From the NCBI RefSeq assembly GCF_002770725.1, contig NZ_NQVN01000031.1:1-41410 (forward strand): a stretch of 41,410 nucleotides of DNA, in the 5' to 3' direction. Position 1 is the stretch's first letter, and each line of letters starts with the position of its first letter. This document shows positions 19,228 to 27,579 of this stretch, in pieces. The translations under genes and the position numbers were made by a program. The notes under the pieces were generated by a model. That model was given only the letters and a program-made list of their open reading frames with translations, did no database searches and had not been told where the DNA came from. This stretch comes from Pleomorphomonas carboxyditropha. Its GTDB lineage: Bacteria > Pseudomonadota > Alphaproteobacteria > Rhizobiales > Pleomorphomonadaceae.

Positions 19228-19243
19228 CCAAAAGCGCTTTTGG
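19228..19243. promoter_or_regulatory. LacI-type operator, proximal to the amidase-fold gene
   Basis: The perfect 16-bp palindrome ccaaaagcgcttttgg lies 43 bp upstream of the start codon at 19287. It is about 161 bp centre to centre from the 19070 copy, a distance that allows looping. Between the two sites no long gene is visible. Confidence 0.78.
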
Positions 19244-19286
19244 TAGGGGCCGATTGGCAAACGGGCAGTATAGAGGGGGAGTACCG

Positions 19287-20444
19287 ATGAGCGCCTCCTT
19301 GTTGACGCTGGGCGGCCTGCGCGCGCGCTTCGGGCGGGAGCCGGAATGCCTTCTCGACGTCGCCGACGATATCGCCGCTCGCTTTGCCACGTCCGGTGAC
19401 GCCTGCGTCCGAGCTCCTCTGGAGGAAGCCGCCCGCGATCTTCTCGCCCGCTGTCCGGAACCGTCGGACCTGCCGCTCTGGGGCGTGCCCTATGTGGTCG
19501 GCGCCAATGTCGATGTCGTCGGCCTGCCCACCTCGATGGGCGTGCCTGCCCTGGACTTTCAGCCGGATTGCGACGCCGTCGTCGTCGAGCGATTGCGGGC
19601 CGCCGGCGCCCTCCTGGTCGGCAAGGTGCCGGTCGATCCTGTCGGCCCCGAGGCCTCGGCCGGCGCCGCCGCCTCGGTTGCCGCCGGTCTCGCGGCTTTC
19701 GGCATTGCGAACGATCGGGGCACTGCTTCCGCGGCCGCCCGGTTCGGCGTTGCCGCCATCGAACCGACACGGGGACTTGTCTCGACGGAAGGATTGTTCG
19801 CCATCGCTCCGGAGCTGGATGGCATCGCCATTTTTGCGGCCGATGTCACTGGTGGGACGATAGTCCGTTGCTTCATCGAAAAGGCCAGCGGGATCGATGA
19901 GCGTTTGATACCGCCGGCGCGTCTCGGCCTGTTCGGCGACAGTGCCTCCCTCCCGGCCCGTGACGTCGCAAATCGGCTCGGCCTGTCGACGGTCACGGCC
20001 GATGACGCCCCCTTTGCCGAGTTCGCCGCGCTCATGGACGACGATGTCTGGCTTGCTCCGCGGCTCGACGATATTGCCGTGATCTTCGCCGAACTGCCCG
20101 AGCTCTTCCCGCCTCATCTGCGCGGACGTCTGGCCAGGGCATTCGGCGGCTCGGTTTCGGCTCAAATGCGCGCGCAGCGCCGCCTTTCGAACCTCTGTCG
20201 GCGGATCGAAGCAGCCTTCGCTGGCTTTGATCTGCTGTTCATGCCGCCGGAAGCCAATCTCGACGGTTTCGTCAATGCCTGCGGACTGGCTGCCGTCATA
20301 TTGCCGGATGGCGGAGCGCTGGTCGGCCGCGGTGGCGATGATGGCCGGCTGGCTGCCCTCGCTCCAGCCTTCGCCGCTCCGAACCATCCCACATCCACGC
20401 GGCCGATTGACATCCCTGCGCCATCGCCGTTGGCTCATCGATAA
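19287..20444 (+). CDS. Amidase-signature-fold protein lacking the catalytic triad (pseudoenzyme)
   Basis: This 385-residue protein aligns with the N-terminal amidase domain of allophanate hydrolase/AtzF-like enzymes (LPLWGVPYVVGANVDVVGLP, ERLRAAGALLVGK, IEPTRGLVSTEGL). However, each catalytic position is changed. The lysine of the usual GVPF-VKDNID stretch is G72; the cis-serine of GGSSSGS is A123 (PEASAGA); the serine nucleophile of DTAGS is A147 (NDRGTAS). The 123-147 spacing of 24 equals that of active enzymes, which supports the alignment. About 20 residues between the GK motif and the serine loop are missing. The frame is intact with normal codon use, so it is not a decaying pseudogene. 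The start ATG 19287 follows GAGGGGGA. It precedes the GH65 fusion by 83 bp under the same operator. A regulatory or binding role is possible; function unknown. Confidence 0.8.
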   Translation: MSASLLTLGGLRARFGREPECLLDVADDIAARFATSGDACVRAPLEEAARDLLARCPEPSDLPLWGVPYVVGANVDVVGLPTSMGVPALDFQPDCDAVVVERLRAAGALLVGKVPVDPVGPEASAGAAASVAAGLAAFGIANDRGTASAAARFGVAAIEPTRGLVSTEGLFAIAPELDGIAIFAADVTGGTIVRCFIEKASGIDERLIPPARLGLFGDSASLPARDVANRLGLSTVTADDAPFAEFAALMDDDVWLAPRLDDIAVIFAELPELFPPHLRGRLARAFGGSVSAQMRAQRRLSNLCRRIEAAFAGFDLLFMPPEANLDGFVNACGLAAVILPDGGALVGRGGDDGRLAALAPAFAAPNHPTSTRPIDIPAPSPLAHR

Positions 20445-20527
20445 CAGAGCCGAAGCTTGACGCGTCGTCGGCGACCGGGTCCGGACAGGACCGCCAGCCG
20501 ATGCGCGCCCATTCCAAGGAGACCGAA

Positions 20528-23524
20528 GTGTCCGCGACCCTCTCCCAAACGCTCTCGTCGCTGCCCACCGACCCCTGGCGTCTGGTCGAAACCCGCTGGG
20601 AGGCCGACGCCAACCTCTTGCGCGAGACGCTGTTCGCCTTGGGCAACGGCCATATCGGCACGCGCGGCAGCCACGACGAGGCCTGGCTGGGCGACCCCGA
20701 TGCCAGCATGGAAGGAACCTACGTCAACGGTTTCTACGACACCGAGGCGATCCGCTATCCCGAGAACGCCTACGGCTTCGCGCGCCTCAACGAGTTCATG
20801 CTCAACCTGCCCAACGCCAAGGGTGTCGAGGTCGCCATCGACGGCGAGCGCTTCAACCTCGCGTCAGGCGTGATCCTCGCCTACGAGCGCAGCCTCGACT
20901 TTCGCGAGGGCGTGCTGGTCCGCAGCGTGGAATGGAAGTCGCCGGCCGGCCGCCGGGTGCGCATCGTCTCGAAGCGCCTCGTCAGCCTCTCCCATGGCGC
21001 CATCCTCGCCCAGTCGGTCACGGTGACGCCGCTCGACGCCGCCGGCATCGAATTCGTCGCCAGCATCGACAGCGCGGTGCGGGGCGGCGAGGAGAGCTTC
21101 GACCCGCGCCTCGGCTCCGGCGCCTCCGCCCGGTCGCTTTCCACCGTCGAGACCGTCGTCGTCCCGGGGCGGTCGGCGCTGGTGTCGCGCACCCGCAACA
21201 GCGGCCTGACGCTCAGGATCGAGACGCTGGCCGGCCTGGCCGGCGGTGAGGCTGCCGACAGCGCGGCGTCCGAGCAGGACGGCGTGCTCGCCCAGCGCTT
21301 CCGCGTCACGACCGGGGCCGGCGAGGCGGTCACGCTCGAGAAGATGACGGCCATCGTCACCAGCCGCGATGCGCCGGCCTCCGAGCTCGCCGACCGGGCC
21401 GCCGAGGCGCTGCAAGCCGCCCGCGCCGTCGGCTTCGAGGGGCTGGCCGGCGAGCAGCGCGCCCGCCTCGCCGCCTTCTGGGAGAAGGCCGACATCGAGA
21501 TCGAAGGCGACGACGCCCTGTCGCAGGGCCTGCACTTCAACCTCTACCACCTCTTCCAGTCGATCGGCCGCGACGGCCGCACCAACATCGCCGCCAAGGG
21601 CCTGACCGGCGAGGGCTACGAGGGCCATTCCTTCTGGGACACCGAGATCTACGTCCTGCCGGTGTTCCTGCGCACGCTGCCGGAGCTGGCGCGGGCCCTG
21701 ATCAGCCATCGCATCGGCTATCTCGACAAGGCGCGGGCACGCGCCCGCGATCTCGGCCACGTCCGCGGCGCGCTCTACCCCTGGCGGACCATCACCGGCG
21801 AGGAATGCTCGGCCTATTTTCCGGCCGGCACGGCGCAATACCACATCAACGCCGACATCGCCTTCGCCATCGAGCAGTATGTCGAGGCCACCGGCGATCT
21901 CTCGCTGCTCGCCGATGGCGCGGCCGAGCTGGTGTTCGAGACGGCGCGCATCTGGGCCGATCTCGCCCATCCGGTCGGCGGCAGCTACCACATCGACGAG
22001 GTGACCGGGCCGGACGAATACACCGCCCTCGTCAACAACAACTTCTACACCAACGTGATGGCCAAGACCCATCTCGCCTTCGCCGTCGAGGTGGCCGGCT
22101 GGATGGGCCGGCAGAAGCCGGAGGCGTTCGCCGCTCTTTCGGAAAAGCTCGGCCTTGCCGACGATGAAGTCGGGCACTGGTCGGAGGTTTCGGACCGGCT
22201 GCGGCTGCCCTATGACGCGGCGCGCGGCATCCACGCCCAGGACGACGCCTTCCTTGCCCGCAAGGTCTGGGATTTTGCCGGCACGCCGGCCGAAAACTAT
22301 CCGCTGCTGCTGCATTATCACCCGCTGGTGATCTACCGCCACCAGGTCTGCAAGCAGGCCGACGTGGTGCTCTCCCTGTTCCTGCGCGGCGACCTGTTCC
22401 CCAAGGCGGTGAAGCGGCGCGACTTCGACTATTACGAGGCCATCACCACCCACGATTCCTCGCTGTCCACCTGCATCCACTCGATCGTCGCCTCGGAAGT
22501 CGGGCTGCACGAGCGGGCCTATGAGTTCTTCATGGACACCGCCCGCATGGACATCGACAACACCCACGGCAACACCTTCCACGGCGTCCATACGGCGGCC
22601 ATGGGCGGCACCTGGATGAGCCTGGTGCATGGCTTCGCCGGCCTCAGGGCGCGGAAAGGCGAACTGCATTTCGCCCCGTCGCTGCCGAAGGGCTGGAGCC
22701 GCTATCGCTTCCGCCTGGTCGATCACGGCCGGACGCTGGAGGTCGCGGTGGCGGCGGGCGGCGCCGAGTTCCGTCTCGTCGAGGGCGACGCCATCCGCCT
22801 GTTCCATCGGGGCGAGCCGATCGATCTTTCGGTGGCCGAGCCGGTGCGCTCCGTGCCTTTGCCGCGCCCCTTCGAGCGCAAGCCGTTCAAGGCCGTGGTG
22901 TTCGACCTCGACGGCGTCATCACCGACACCGCCCGCTTCCATCACCTCGCCTGGAAGCGGTTGGCCGACACGCTGAATATCGGCTTCGACGACGAGCTGG
23001 CCGAGAGCCTGAAGGGCATCGACCGCCGCATGTCGCTCAAGATGATCCTCGACAAGGGCGGCGTCGCGCTGGAACCGCCCGAATTCGATCGTCTCGCCGA
23101 CATGAAGAACGTCTGGTACAAGGAGCTGATCGGCACCATGACGCGGGACGACCTGTTGCCGGGCGCCCTCGAGACGCTGGAGGCGGTGCGCGCCGCCGGC
23201 CTCAGGGTCGGTCTCGCCTCGGTCAGCCAGAATGCGCCGGCCATTCTCGAGCGGCTCGGCATCGCCGATCTGTTCGACGCGGTGGTCGACGCAAAGCTCC
23301 TCAAGCATGGCAAGCCGGATCCGGAGATCTTCCTGAAGGCGGCCTCCCAGCTTGGCGCCGCTCCGGCCGATTGCCTCGGCGTCGAGGACGCGGTGGCCGG
23401 CGTCGCCTCGATCAAGGGAGCCGGCATGGCGGCGCTCGGCATCGGCAGGCCTTCGGTGCTGGCCGACGCCGACGCGGTCATTGCCGGCTTGGACGACTTC
23501 GTGCTCGCCGATTATCTCGCCTGA
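20528..23524 (+). CDS. GH65 alpha-glucoside phosphorylase fused to beta-phosphoglucomutase
   Basis: This 998-residue two-enzyme fusion starts with a GH65 beta-sandwich domain (about residues 15-260; FALGNGHIGTRG). An (alpha/alpha)6 catalytic domain follows (about 320-690), with FWDTE, the likely general acid E497 in GPDEYT, KQADVV and HDSSLS. The latter motifs are typical of phosphorolytic members. Residues 788-998 are a HAD beta-phosphoglucomutase, with FDLDGVITDT carrying D793/D795 and later KPDPEIF. Such a protein would split a disaccharide (maltose, trehalose, kojibiose or nigerose) with phosphate into glucose and beta-glucose 1-phosphate, then convert that to glucose 6-phosphate. I chose GTG 20528 because AAGGAG stands 6 bases upstream; an ATG at 20501 would add nine residues. 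The C-terminus converges with the kinase gene at 23579. Confidence 0.93.
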   Translation: MSATLSQTLSSLPTDPWRLVETRWEADANLLRETLFALGNGHIGTRGSHDEAWLGDPDASMEGTYVNGFYDTEAIRYPENAYGFARLNEFMLNLPNAKGVEVAIDGERFNLASGVILAYERSLDFREGVLVRSVEWKSPAGRRVRIVSKRLVSLSHGAILAQSVTVTPLDAAGIEFVASIDSAVRGGEESFDPRLGSGASARSLSTVETVVVPGRSALVSRTRNSGLTLRIETLAGLAGGEAADSAASEQDGVLAQRFRVTTGAGEAVTLEKMTAIVTSRDAPASELADRAAEALQAARAVGFEGLAGEQRARLAAFWEKADIEIEGDDALSQGLHFNLYHLFQSIGRDGRTNIAAKGLTGEGYEGHSFWDTEIYVLPVFLRTLPELARALISHRIGYLDKARARARDLGHVRGALYPWRTITGEECSAYFPAGTAQYHINADIAFAIEQYVEATGDLSLLADGAAELVFETARIWADLAHPVGGSYHIDEVTGPDEYTALVNNNFYTNVMAKTHLAFAVEVAGWMGRQKPEAFAALSEKLGLADDEVGHWSEVSDRLRLPYDAARGIHAQDDAFLARKVWDFAGTPAENYPLLLHYHPLVIYRHQVCKQADVVLSLFLRGDLFPKAVKRRDFDYYEAITTHDSSLSTCIHSIVASEVGLHERAYEFFMDTARMDIDNTHGNTFHGVHTAAMGGTWMSLVHGFAGLRARKGELHFAPSLPKGWSRYRFRLVDHGRTLEVAVAAGGAEFRLVEGDAIRLFHRGEPIDLSVAEPVRSVPLPRPFERKPFKAVVFDLDGVITDTARFHHLAWKRLADTLNIGFDDELAESLKGIDRRMSLKMILDKGGVALEPPEFDRLADMKNVWYKELIGTMTRDDLLPGALETLEAVRAAGLRVGLASVSQNAPAILERLGIADLFDAVVDAKLLKHGKPDPEIFLKAASQLGAAPADCLGVEDAVAGVASIKGAGMAALGIGRPSVLADADAVIAGLDDFVLADYLA

Positions 23525-23578
23525 CGGCCTGTCGATCGGCGGGCCGGCGTGGTTGGCCGAGGCAAGTAAAATGCGGGC

Positions 23579-25060
23579 TCAGGCCACGTCGGAACTTGGA
23601 ATCCGGATATGGCAAACCACGCCGGTCGGCTCGAATTCGAGCGTCGTGCCGCCATGCGGCGAATAGGAGAGGCTGCGGGCGATCACCGTATGACCGAAGC
23701 CTTTTCGCGAGAACGACTTGACGGGCGGTCCGCCCCGCTCCGTCCAGGTCACCTCGATGGAGGGCGAGTCCGTCCTGGGGTGGATTTCCAGATTGATGGC
23801 GCCCGTCTCCCCGGATAGCGCGCCATACTTGATGGCGTTGGTCGCCAGCTCGTGGAAGATCAGGCCGAGCGCAATGGCGGCGCGCGGATAGAGATTGAGA
23901 TCGGGGCCGATGATATTGATGCGATCGCTGCCGGTCTCCGTGTAGGGCAGCACCTCGGCCCCGAAGATCTGACGCAGCGAAAGACTTTCCCACGAGGCGC
24001 CGGCAAGCAGGTTGTGAGTGGCTGCCAACGCTTCGATGCGCCCGCTGAACGCGCCCTGGAACCCCTCCAGCGTCTCCTCGCTGGCGGCGGTGCGCTTGCT
24101 GATCGACAGGACCAGCGCCAGGGTGTTCTTGACGCGATGGTCGAGCTCGCGCATCAGCAGATGCATCTGCCGCTCGTCCTTCTTCCGCTGGGACAGGTCC
24201 ACCAGCGTCAGGACGCAGCCTTCCGGTTCGTCGTCCGAAATGTTGAGCGGGGCGGCGCTCACGAGAACGTCGTGGGCGCCCGGAGACATCGGAGCAAAGG
24301 CTTCTATGCTGCGCAGCGGCGTTCCGCCGAGGGACGACTCGACGAGTTCGCCGACCTCCAGGATGCCGGTCGCATCGGGAAACTTGAGAGGAATTGCCGT
24401 GTCCAGCCGGGCGCCGACCAGTTTTTCCGTCGATAGCGCCTCGGCGGCGAAGTTGGCATGCGTGATGGTGAGCGTGCGGTCGCAGACGATGACGGCCTCG
24501 TTCGCCGACGCGATGATGGCATTGGCGACCCGTTGTGCCCTTTCGGCGGTTTCGGCGCGAACGCGCTCGGTCAGGTCGGAAAACGTCACCGCGAAGCCTC
24601 GCACGGTTCCGAGATGCACCGGACGGGCGGAAACCAGATAGTTGCGTTCCACGCCCCGCTCGAGGAACGAGACCGACAAGGGCGCGGCCTCATGATCGTC
24701 GTGGCTGATCAGCTTGCCGACCATCTGGGCGGCCGACCCGGGAAGGATCTCGGAAAGGGATTTGCCTTTCAGCTGGTCCCAATCCTCGCAGAAAATCTGA
24801 CGGAAGCGGGCATTGGCATAGAGAAGCCGGCCGGCGGAATCGACGGCGACGGCGCCTGGTTCCATGGCTTCCATGAAGTTGCGGAACGCCGACACGTCGT
24901 CGCCGATGACGAGGACTTCGTCTTGGCCTTCACCGCCGACCACCACGGCATCGACGCTGCCGTCACGGATTGCCGACAGCGTCTCTTCGGCTTCCGCCAC
25001 GCGTTGCCGGAGGTCGTCGATGAGGCTCTGCAGCGCCTGCTCCTGGGAATCCCGCATCAT
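23579..25060 (-). CDS. HWE-family sensor histidine kinase with PAS domains, kai operon
   Basis: This 493-residue soluble kinase begins with a short coiled coil (1-30) and has two PAS-like regions (about 55-165 and 178-290; the first includes VDSAGRLLYANARFRQIF). The HisKA_2/HWE dimerisation domain carries the phosphoacceptor H308 in RELDHRVKNTLALV. The ATPase domain has HELATNAIKYG (403-413), the defining W-x-E (WTE, 439-441) and a GFG loop. No transmembrane helix is seen, so it senses a cytosolic cue or a protein partner. Its ATG overlaps the kaiB stop by ATGA, so it is co-translated with kaiB and may be the output or input kinase of the Kai module. No response regulator gene is adjacent. 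Confidence 0.92.
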   Translation of the reverse strand: MMRDSQEQALQSLIDDLRQRVAEAEETLSAIRDGSVDAVVVGGEGQDEVLVIGDDVSAFRNFMEAMEPGAVAVDSAGRLLYANARFRQIFCEDWDQLKGKSLSEILPGSAAQMVGKLISHDDHEAAPLSVSFLERGVERNYLVSARPVHLGTVRGFAVTFSDLTERVRAETAERAQRVANAIIASANEAVIVCDRTLTITHANFAAEALSTEKLVGARLDTAIPLKFPDATGILEVGELVESSLGGTPLRSIEAFAPMSPGAHDVLVSAAPLNISDDEPEGCVLTLVDLSQRKKDERQMHLLMRELDHRVKNTLALVLSISKRTAASEETLEGFQGAFSGRIEALAATHNLLAGASWESLSLRQIFGAEVLPYTETGSDRINIIGPDLNLYPRAAIALGLIFHELATNAIKYGALSGETGAINLEIHPRTDSPSIEVTWTERGGPPVKSFSRKGFGHTVIARSLSYSPHGGTTLEFEPTGVVCHIRIPSSDVA

Positions 25061-25347
25061 TCGACCTTGAGATTGACGAGAACCTTCTGTTCGTCGGAAA
25101 GATCGCCGATAATCTTGCGAATGGGAATGGGCAGCTCCCTGACCAGGGTGGGAATCGCCACGATCTTGTGCTCGCGCGCGAGTTGCGGGTTCTTCTTGAG
25201 GTCGATGACCTCGATCCGGTATTTGCCCGGCAGGTGCTCCCGGCAGATGCGCTCGAGATTCGAAATGGCGGCCAGCGATTTGGGAGTTTCGCCGGCGACG
25301 TAGAGGATCAGCTTGCGCGTGGGTGCGTCTTCCGTCGACATCAACAT
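25057..25347 (-). CDS. kaiB: KaiB-like clock protein
   Basis: This 96-residue protein has the KaiB thioredoxin-like pattern: LILYVAGETPKSLAAISNLE, then YRIEVIDLKKNPQLAREHKI, then VAIPTLVRELPIPIRKIIGD. In cyanobacteria KaiB binds KaiC and drives its dephosphorylation phase. It starts 3 bp after the kaiC stop and ends in an ATGA overlap with the kinase gene. ATG 25347 opens the frame, but ATG 25341 (MSTEDAP) is an equally good start. There is no kaiA in the window, as expected for non-cyanobacterial Kai systems. Confidence 0.93.
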   Translation of the reverse strand: MLMSTEDAPTRKLILYVAGETPKSLAAISNLERICREHLPGKYRIEVIDLKKNPQLAREHKIVAIPTLVRELPIPIRKIIGDLSDEQKVLVNLKVE

Positions 25348-25350
25348 TCC

Positions 25351-27045
25351 CTATCGTTTGCCGCGAGATTGGCGCATCTCGGCTTCGTCCGTCTCGATTT
25401 GAGTCCGGCGATCTGTTTCCGTTTCCACGAGTCCGCGCAGCTCCGCTTCGTCGGCTTCGAGCTCGGAACGCAGGATCTCGATCTGCGCCAGCGTGCGCCG
25501 GCGTCGCTGTTCGATCAGGTGTTGCGCCTTTTCGGCCTCGATCTCGCGCAGGCGCTCCTGCCGCCGCTCCTGGGCCTCCGCCACGCGTCGTGCGGCGCCG
25601 GTCAGGGCCTTGCCCTGTCCCATGTAGGGCAGCATGAGGCGAATGCCGTCGCTGTCCATCACGAATTCGCGGACCTGGTTGGAATGGCTGAGCCCACGCG
25701 CCTTCAGCAGATAGAGCTCGCGATTGAATTCACCATTGGACTCGCGGTTGAGCAGAAGGATCCAGGCGTCCATCAGGGACGACAGCCCGGAATCGGTCTC
25801 AATCACCGTCTGGCCGTTCTGGGTAAGGTGGGTGAGGACCCCGGTGATGCCTTCCGACTTCAGGAAGTCGACGATGCGCAGGAGCATGGCATGCACTTCC
25901 GACCGGTTTCCCGTTTCGGTGAAAGCGGAAAGCGGGTCGAGAACGAAGATGTCCGGCCGGAAGGCCATCGCCTCGCGCAGCATCAGGGCGAGGTGCATCT
26001 CGAGGCTGTAGAAGGTCGGCCGCGCCGCGACGTACTTCATCCGTCCCGCGGCGAGATGCTCGCCGAGATCGATGCCCAGCGACCGCATGTTGCGGACCGT
26101 CTGGTCCTCGGATTCCTCGAACGAAAAGAAGACCGCCCTCTGGCCCGCCTTGCAGGCCGTATCGACGAAGCTGGCCGCCAGCGACGATTTTCCCGAACCG
26201 GCAACGCCCGAGATGAGGATGCTCGATCCGCGATGGAAGCCTCCGCCGCCGATCATGGCATCGAGATCGTGCACTCCGGTGCTCACCCGTTCGTCCAGCA
26301 CGCGGTGATTGAGGCCGAGCGAAGACACCGGCAGGACCGAGAAGCCGCCCTGATCGATCAGGAAAGGGTATTCGTTGGTGCCGTGGCTGGAACCACGATA
26401 CTTGACGATTCTGAGCCGTCGCGTCGAGATCTGGTTCTGGACGCGATGGTCGAGCAGCAGGACGCAGTCCGAGACGTATTCTTCCAGCCCCTGCCGCGTC
26501 AGCGCTCCGTCGCCCCGCTCGCCGGTGATGACCGTCGTCAGGCCGCGATCCTTCAGCCAGTCGAATAGGCGACGGATTTCCGCGCGCAGCACCGCCTGGT
26601 TGGTGAAGGCCGAGAACAGGCTTTCGATCGTATCGAGCACCACGCGTTTCGCGCCGATCGTGTCGATGGCGAGTTCGAGACGCAGGAACAGGCCCTCGAG
26701 GTCGAAATCGCCGATTTCCGCCACTTCCGAGGGGTCGACGGCGATGTGCTCGATGATCACCTTCTCGGACTCGATGAGCGCCTCGAGGTCGAAGCCGAGC
26801 GACGCCACGTTGTCGACGATGTCGCTCGGGCGTTCCTCGAAGCTTACGAAGACGCCGGGCTCGCCGAGCTCGCGCGCGCCATGAACCAGGAAAGTGGCCG
26901 CGAAAAGGGTCTTTCCGCAGCCGGCGGTTCCGCACACCAGCGTCGGCCGCCCCGTGGGAAGTCCTCCCAGCGTGAGGTCGTCGAAGCCTGAAATGCCAGT
27001 TGGAGACTTGGCGATGGATTTCGTCGGGAGCCGACTATCAGACAT
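25351..27045 (-). CDS. kaiC: KaiC-like double-domain ATPase/autokinase
   Basis: This 564-residue protein has two RecA-like domains. CI (about 13-245) has the P-loop GTAGCGKT (39-46) and the catalytic glutamates of SFEE (70-71). CII (about 250-480) has GVAGSGKS (280-287) and SFEE (310-311). The CII segment GLSSLMDAW aligns with the cyanobacterial phosphorylation segment ISTITD, so S422-S423 replace the serine-threonine pair. Residues 485-560 form a long charged coiled coil (ERRQERLREIEAEKAQ) not seen in the short cyanobacterial tail. It heads the kaiC-kaiB-kinase operon. The ATG at 27045 has only a weak ribosome site, and an EcfG-type promoter lies 264 bases upstream. In related bacteria such KaiC proteins serve timing or stress adaptation. 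Confidence 0.95.
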   Translation of the reverse strand: MSDSRLPTKSIAKSPTGISGFDDLTLGGLPTGRPTLVCGTAGCGKTLFAATFLVHGARELGEPGVFVSFEERPSDIVDNVASLGFDLEALIESEKVIIEHIAVDPSEVAEIGDFDLEGLFLRLELAIDTIGAKRVVLDTIESLFSAFTNQAVLRAEIRRLFDWLKDRGLTTVITGERGDGALTRQGLEEYVSDCVLLLDHRVQNQISTRRLRIVKYRGSSHGTNEYPFLIDQGGFSVLPVSSLGLNHRVLDERVSTGVHDLDAMIGGGGFHRGSSILISGVAGSGKSSLAASFVDTACKAGQRAVFFSFEESEDQTVRNMRSLGIDLGEHLAAGRMKYVAARPTFYSLEMHLALMLREAMAFRPDIFVLDPLSAFTETGNRSEVHAMLLRIVDFLKSEGITGVLTHLTQNGQTVIETDSGLSSLMDAWILLLNRESNGEFNRELYLLKARGLSHSNQVREFVMDSDGIRLMLPYMGQGKALTGAARRVAEAQERRQERLREIEAEKAQHLIEQRRRRTLAQIEILRSELEADEAELRGLVETETDRRTQIETDEAEMRQSRGKR

Positions 27046-27309
27046 ATTTTACTCGCCGTAGGAAACGAAACGACACGTGATTTCCAATTCGTAAGGGCAA
27101 AACACGGGTTCGCTTCCCTGCGAATCGGCCTTGACAGTCAACAGGCCGTAACCTCGTCAAAAAGGATTTCCGGAAACGCTCGCCTTCCCGTCATGGTAGC
27201 GGCGATATGAGACTCCCAATCCTCGCTCTAGGGAATCGCGCTCTTATATTCAGAAATTCCTATATAGTCGAGGCCAAGATCGGGACTATTTATCTGTTCA
27301 ACTCATATG

Positions 27310-27334
27310 AACGCAATCGGCTGCAGGTGGTTCC
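27310..27334 (-). promoter_or_regulatory. EcfG-type promoter upstream of kaiC
   Basis: On the minus strand GGAAC (27334-27330), 16 bases, then CGTT (27313-27310) matches the sigma-EcfG consensus, again extended to GGAACC. It points at kaiC with a leader of about 260 bases. The leader region (27046-27309) is AT-rich compared with its surroundings and holds no convincing gene. Confidence 0.65.
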
Positions 27335-27350
27335 CACACCGGGTTCCTGC

Positions 27351-27524
27351 TTACGGGCGATCGGTTGACTCGCGTCCCGGCGGATGCCGCCGCTCCTTGT
27401 CCTGTTTGCGCAATTCCTCATCGACGGTCGTGAGGAGCATCACGAGCACCGAGGCCTCGAGGGCCTTCGCCGCCTCGATGAGGCCGGGCAGCTCGTGGCG
27501 GAGTGTCAACGCCTTTTCTTCCAT
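27351..27524 (-). CDS. Small 57-residue protein of unknown function
   Basis: A short frame from ATG 27524 to TAA 27353-27351 encodes MEEKALTLRHELPGLIEAAK, then a hydrophobic stretch ALEASVLVMLLTTVDEELRK and a charged proline-containing tail. The predicted structure is largely amphipathic helix. It lies 55 bp downstream of the LysR gene on the same strand and could be co-transcribed with it. Third-position GC bias supports coding, but the ribosome site is weak and I recognise no family. Confidence 0.5.
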   Translation of the reverse strand: MEEKALTLRHELPGLIEAAKALEASVLVMLLTTVDEELRKQDKERRHPPGRESTDRP

Positions 27525-27579
27525 CGCCGTTTCCCGCGGGGCTGCCGACGCGACAGATCATCGCCGTCGGTGTGGTCAG

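Noticed and set aside
20864-23308. A long open frame on the minus strand opposite the GH65 fusion
   Set aside because: It is rich in His, Arg, Gly and Asp with no domain signal, and lies opposite a gene with clear motifs. GC-rich codon use creates such antisense frames.
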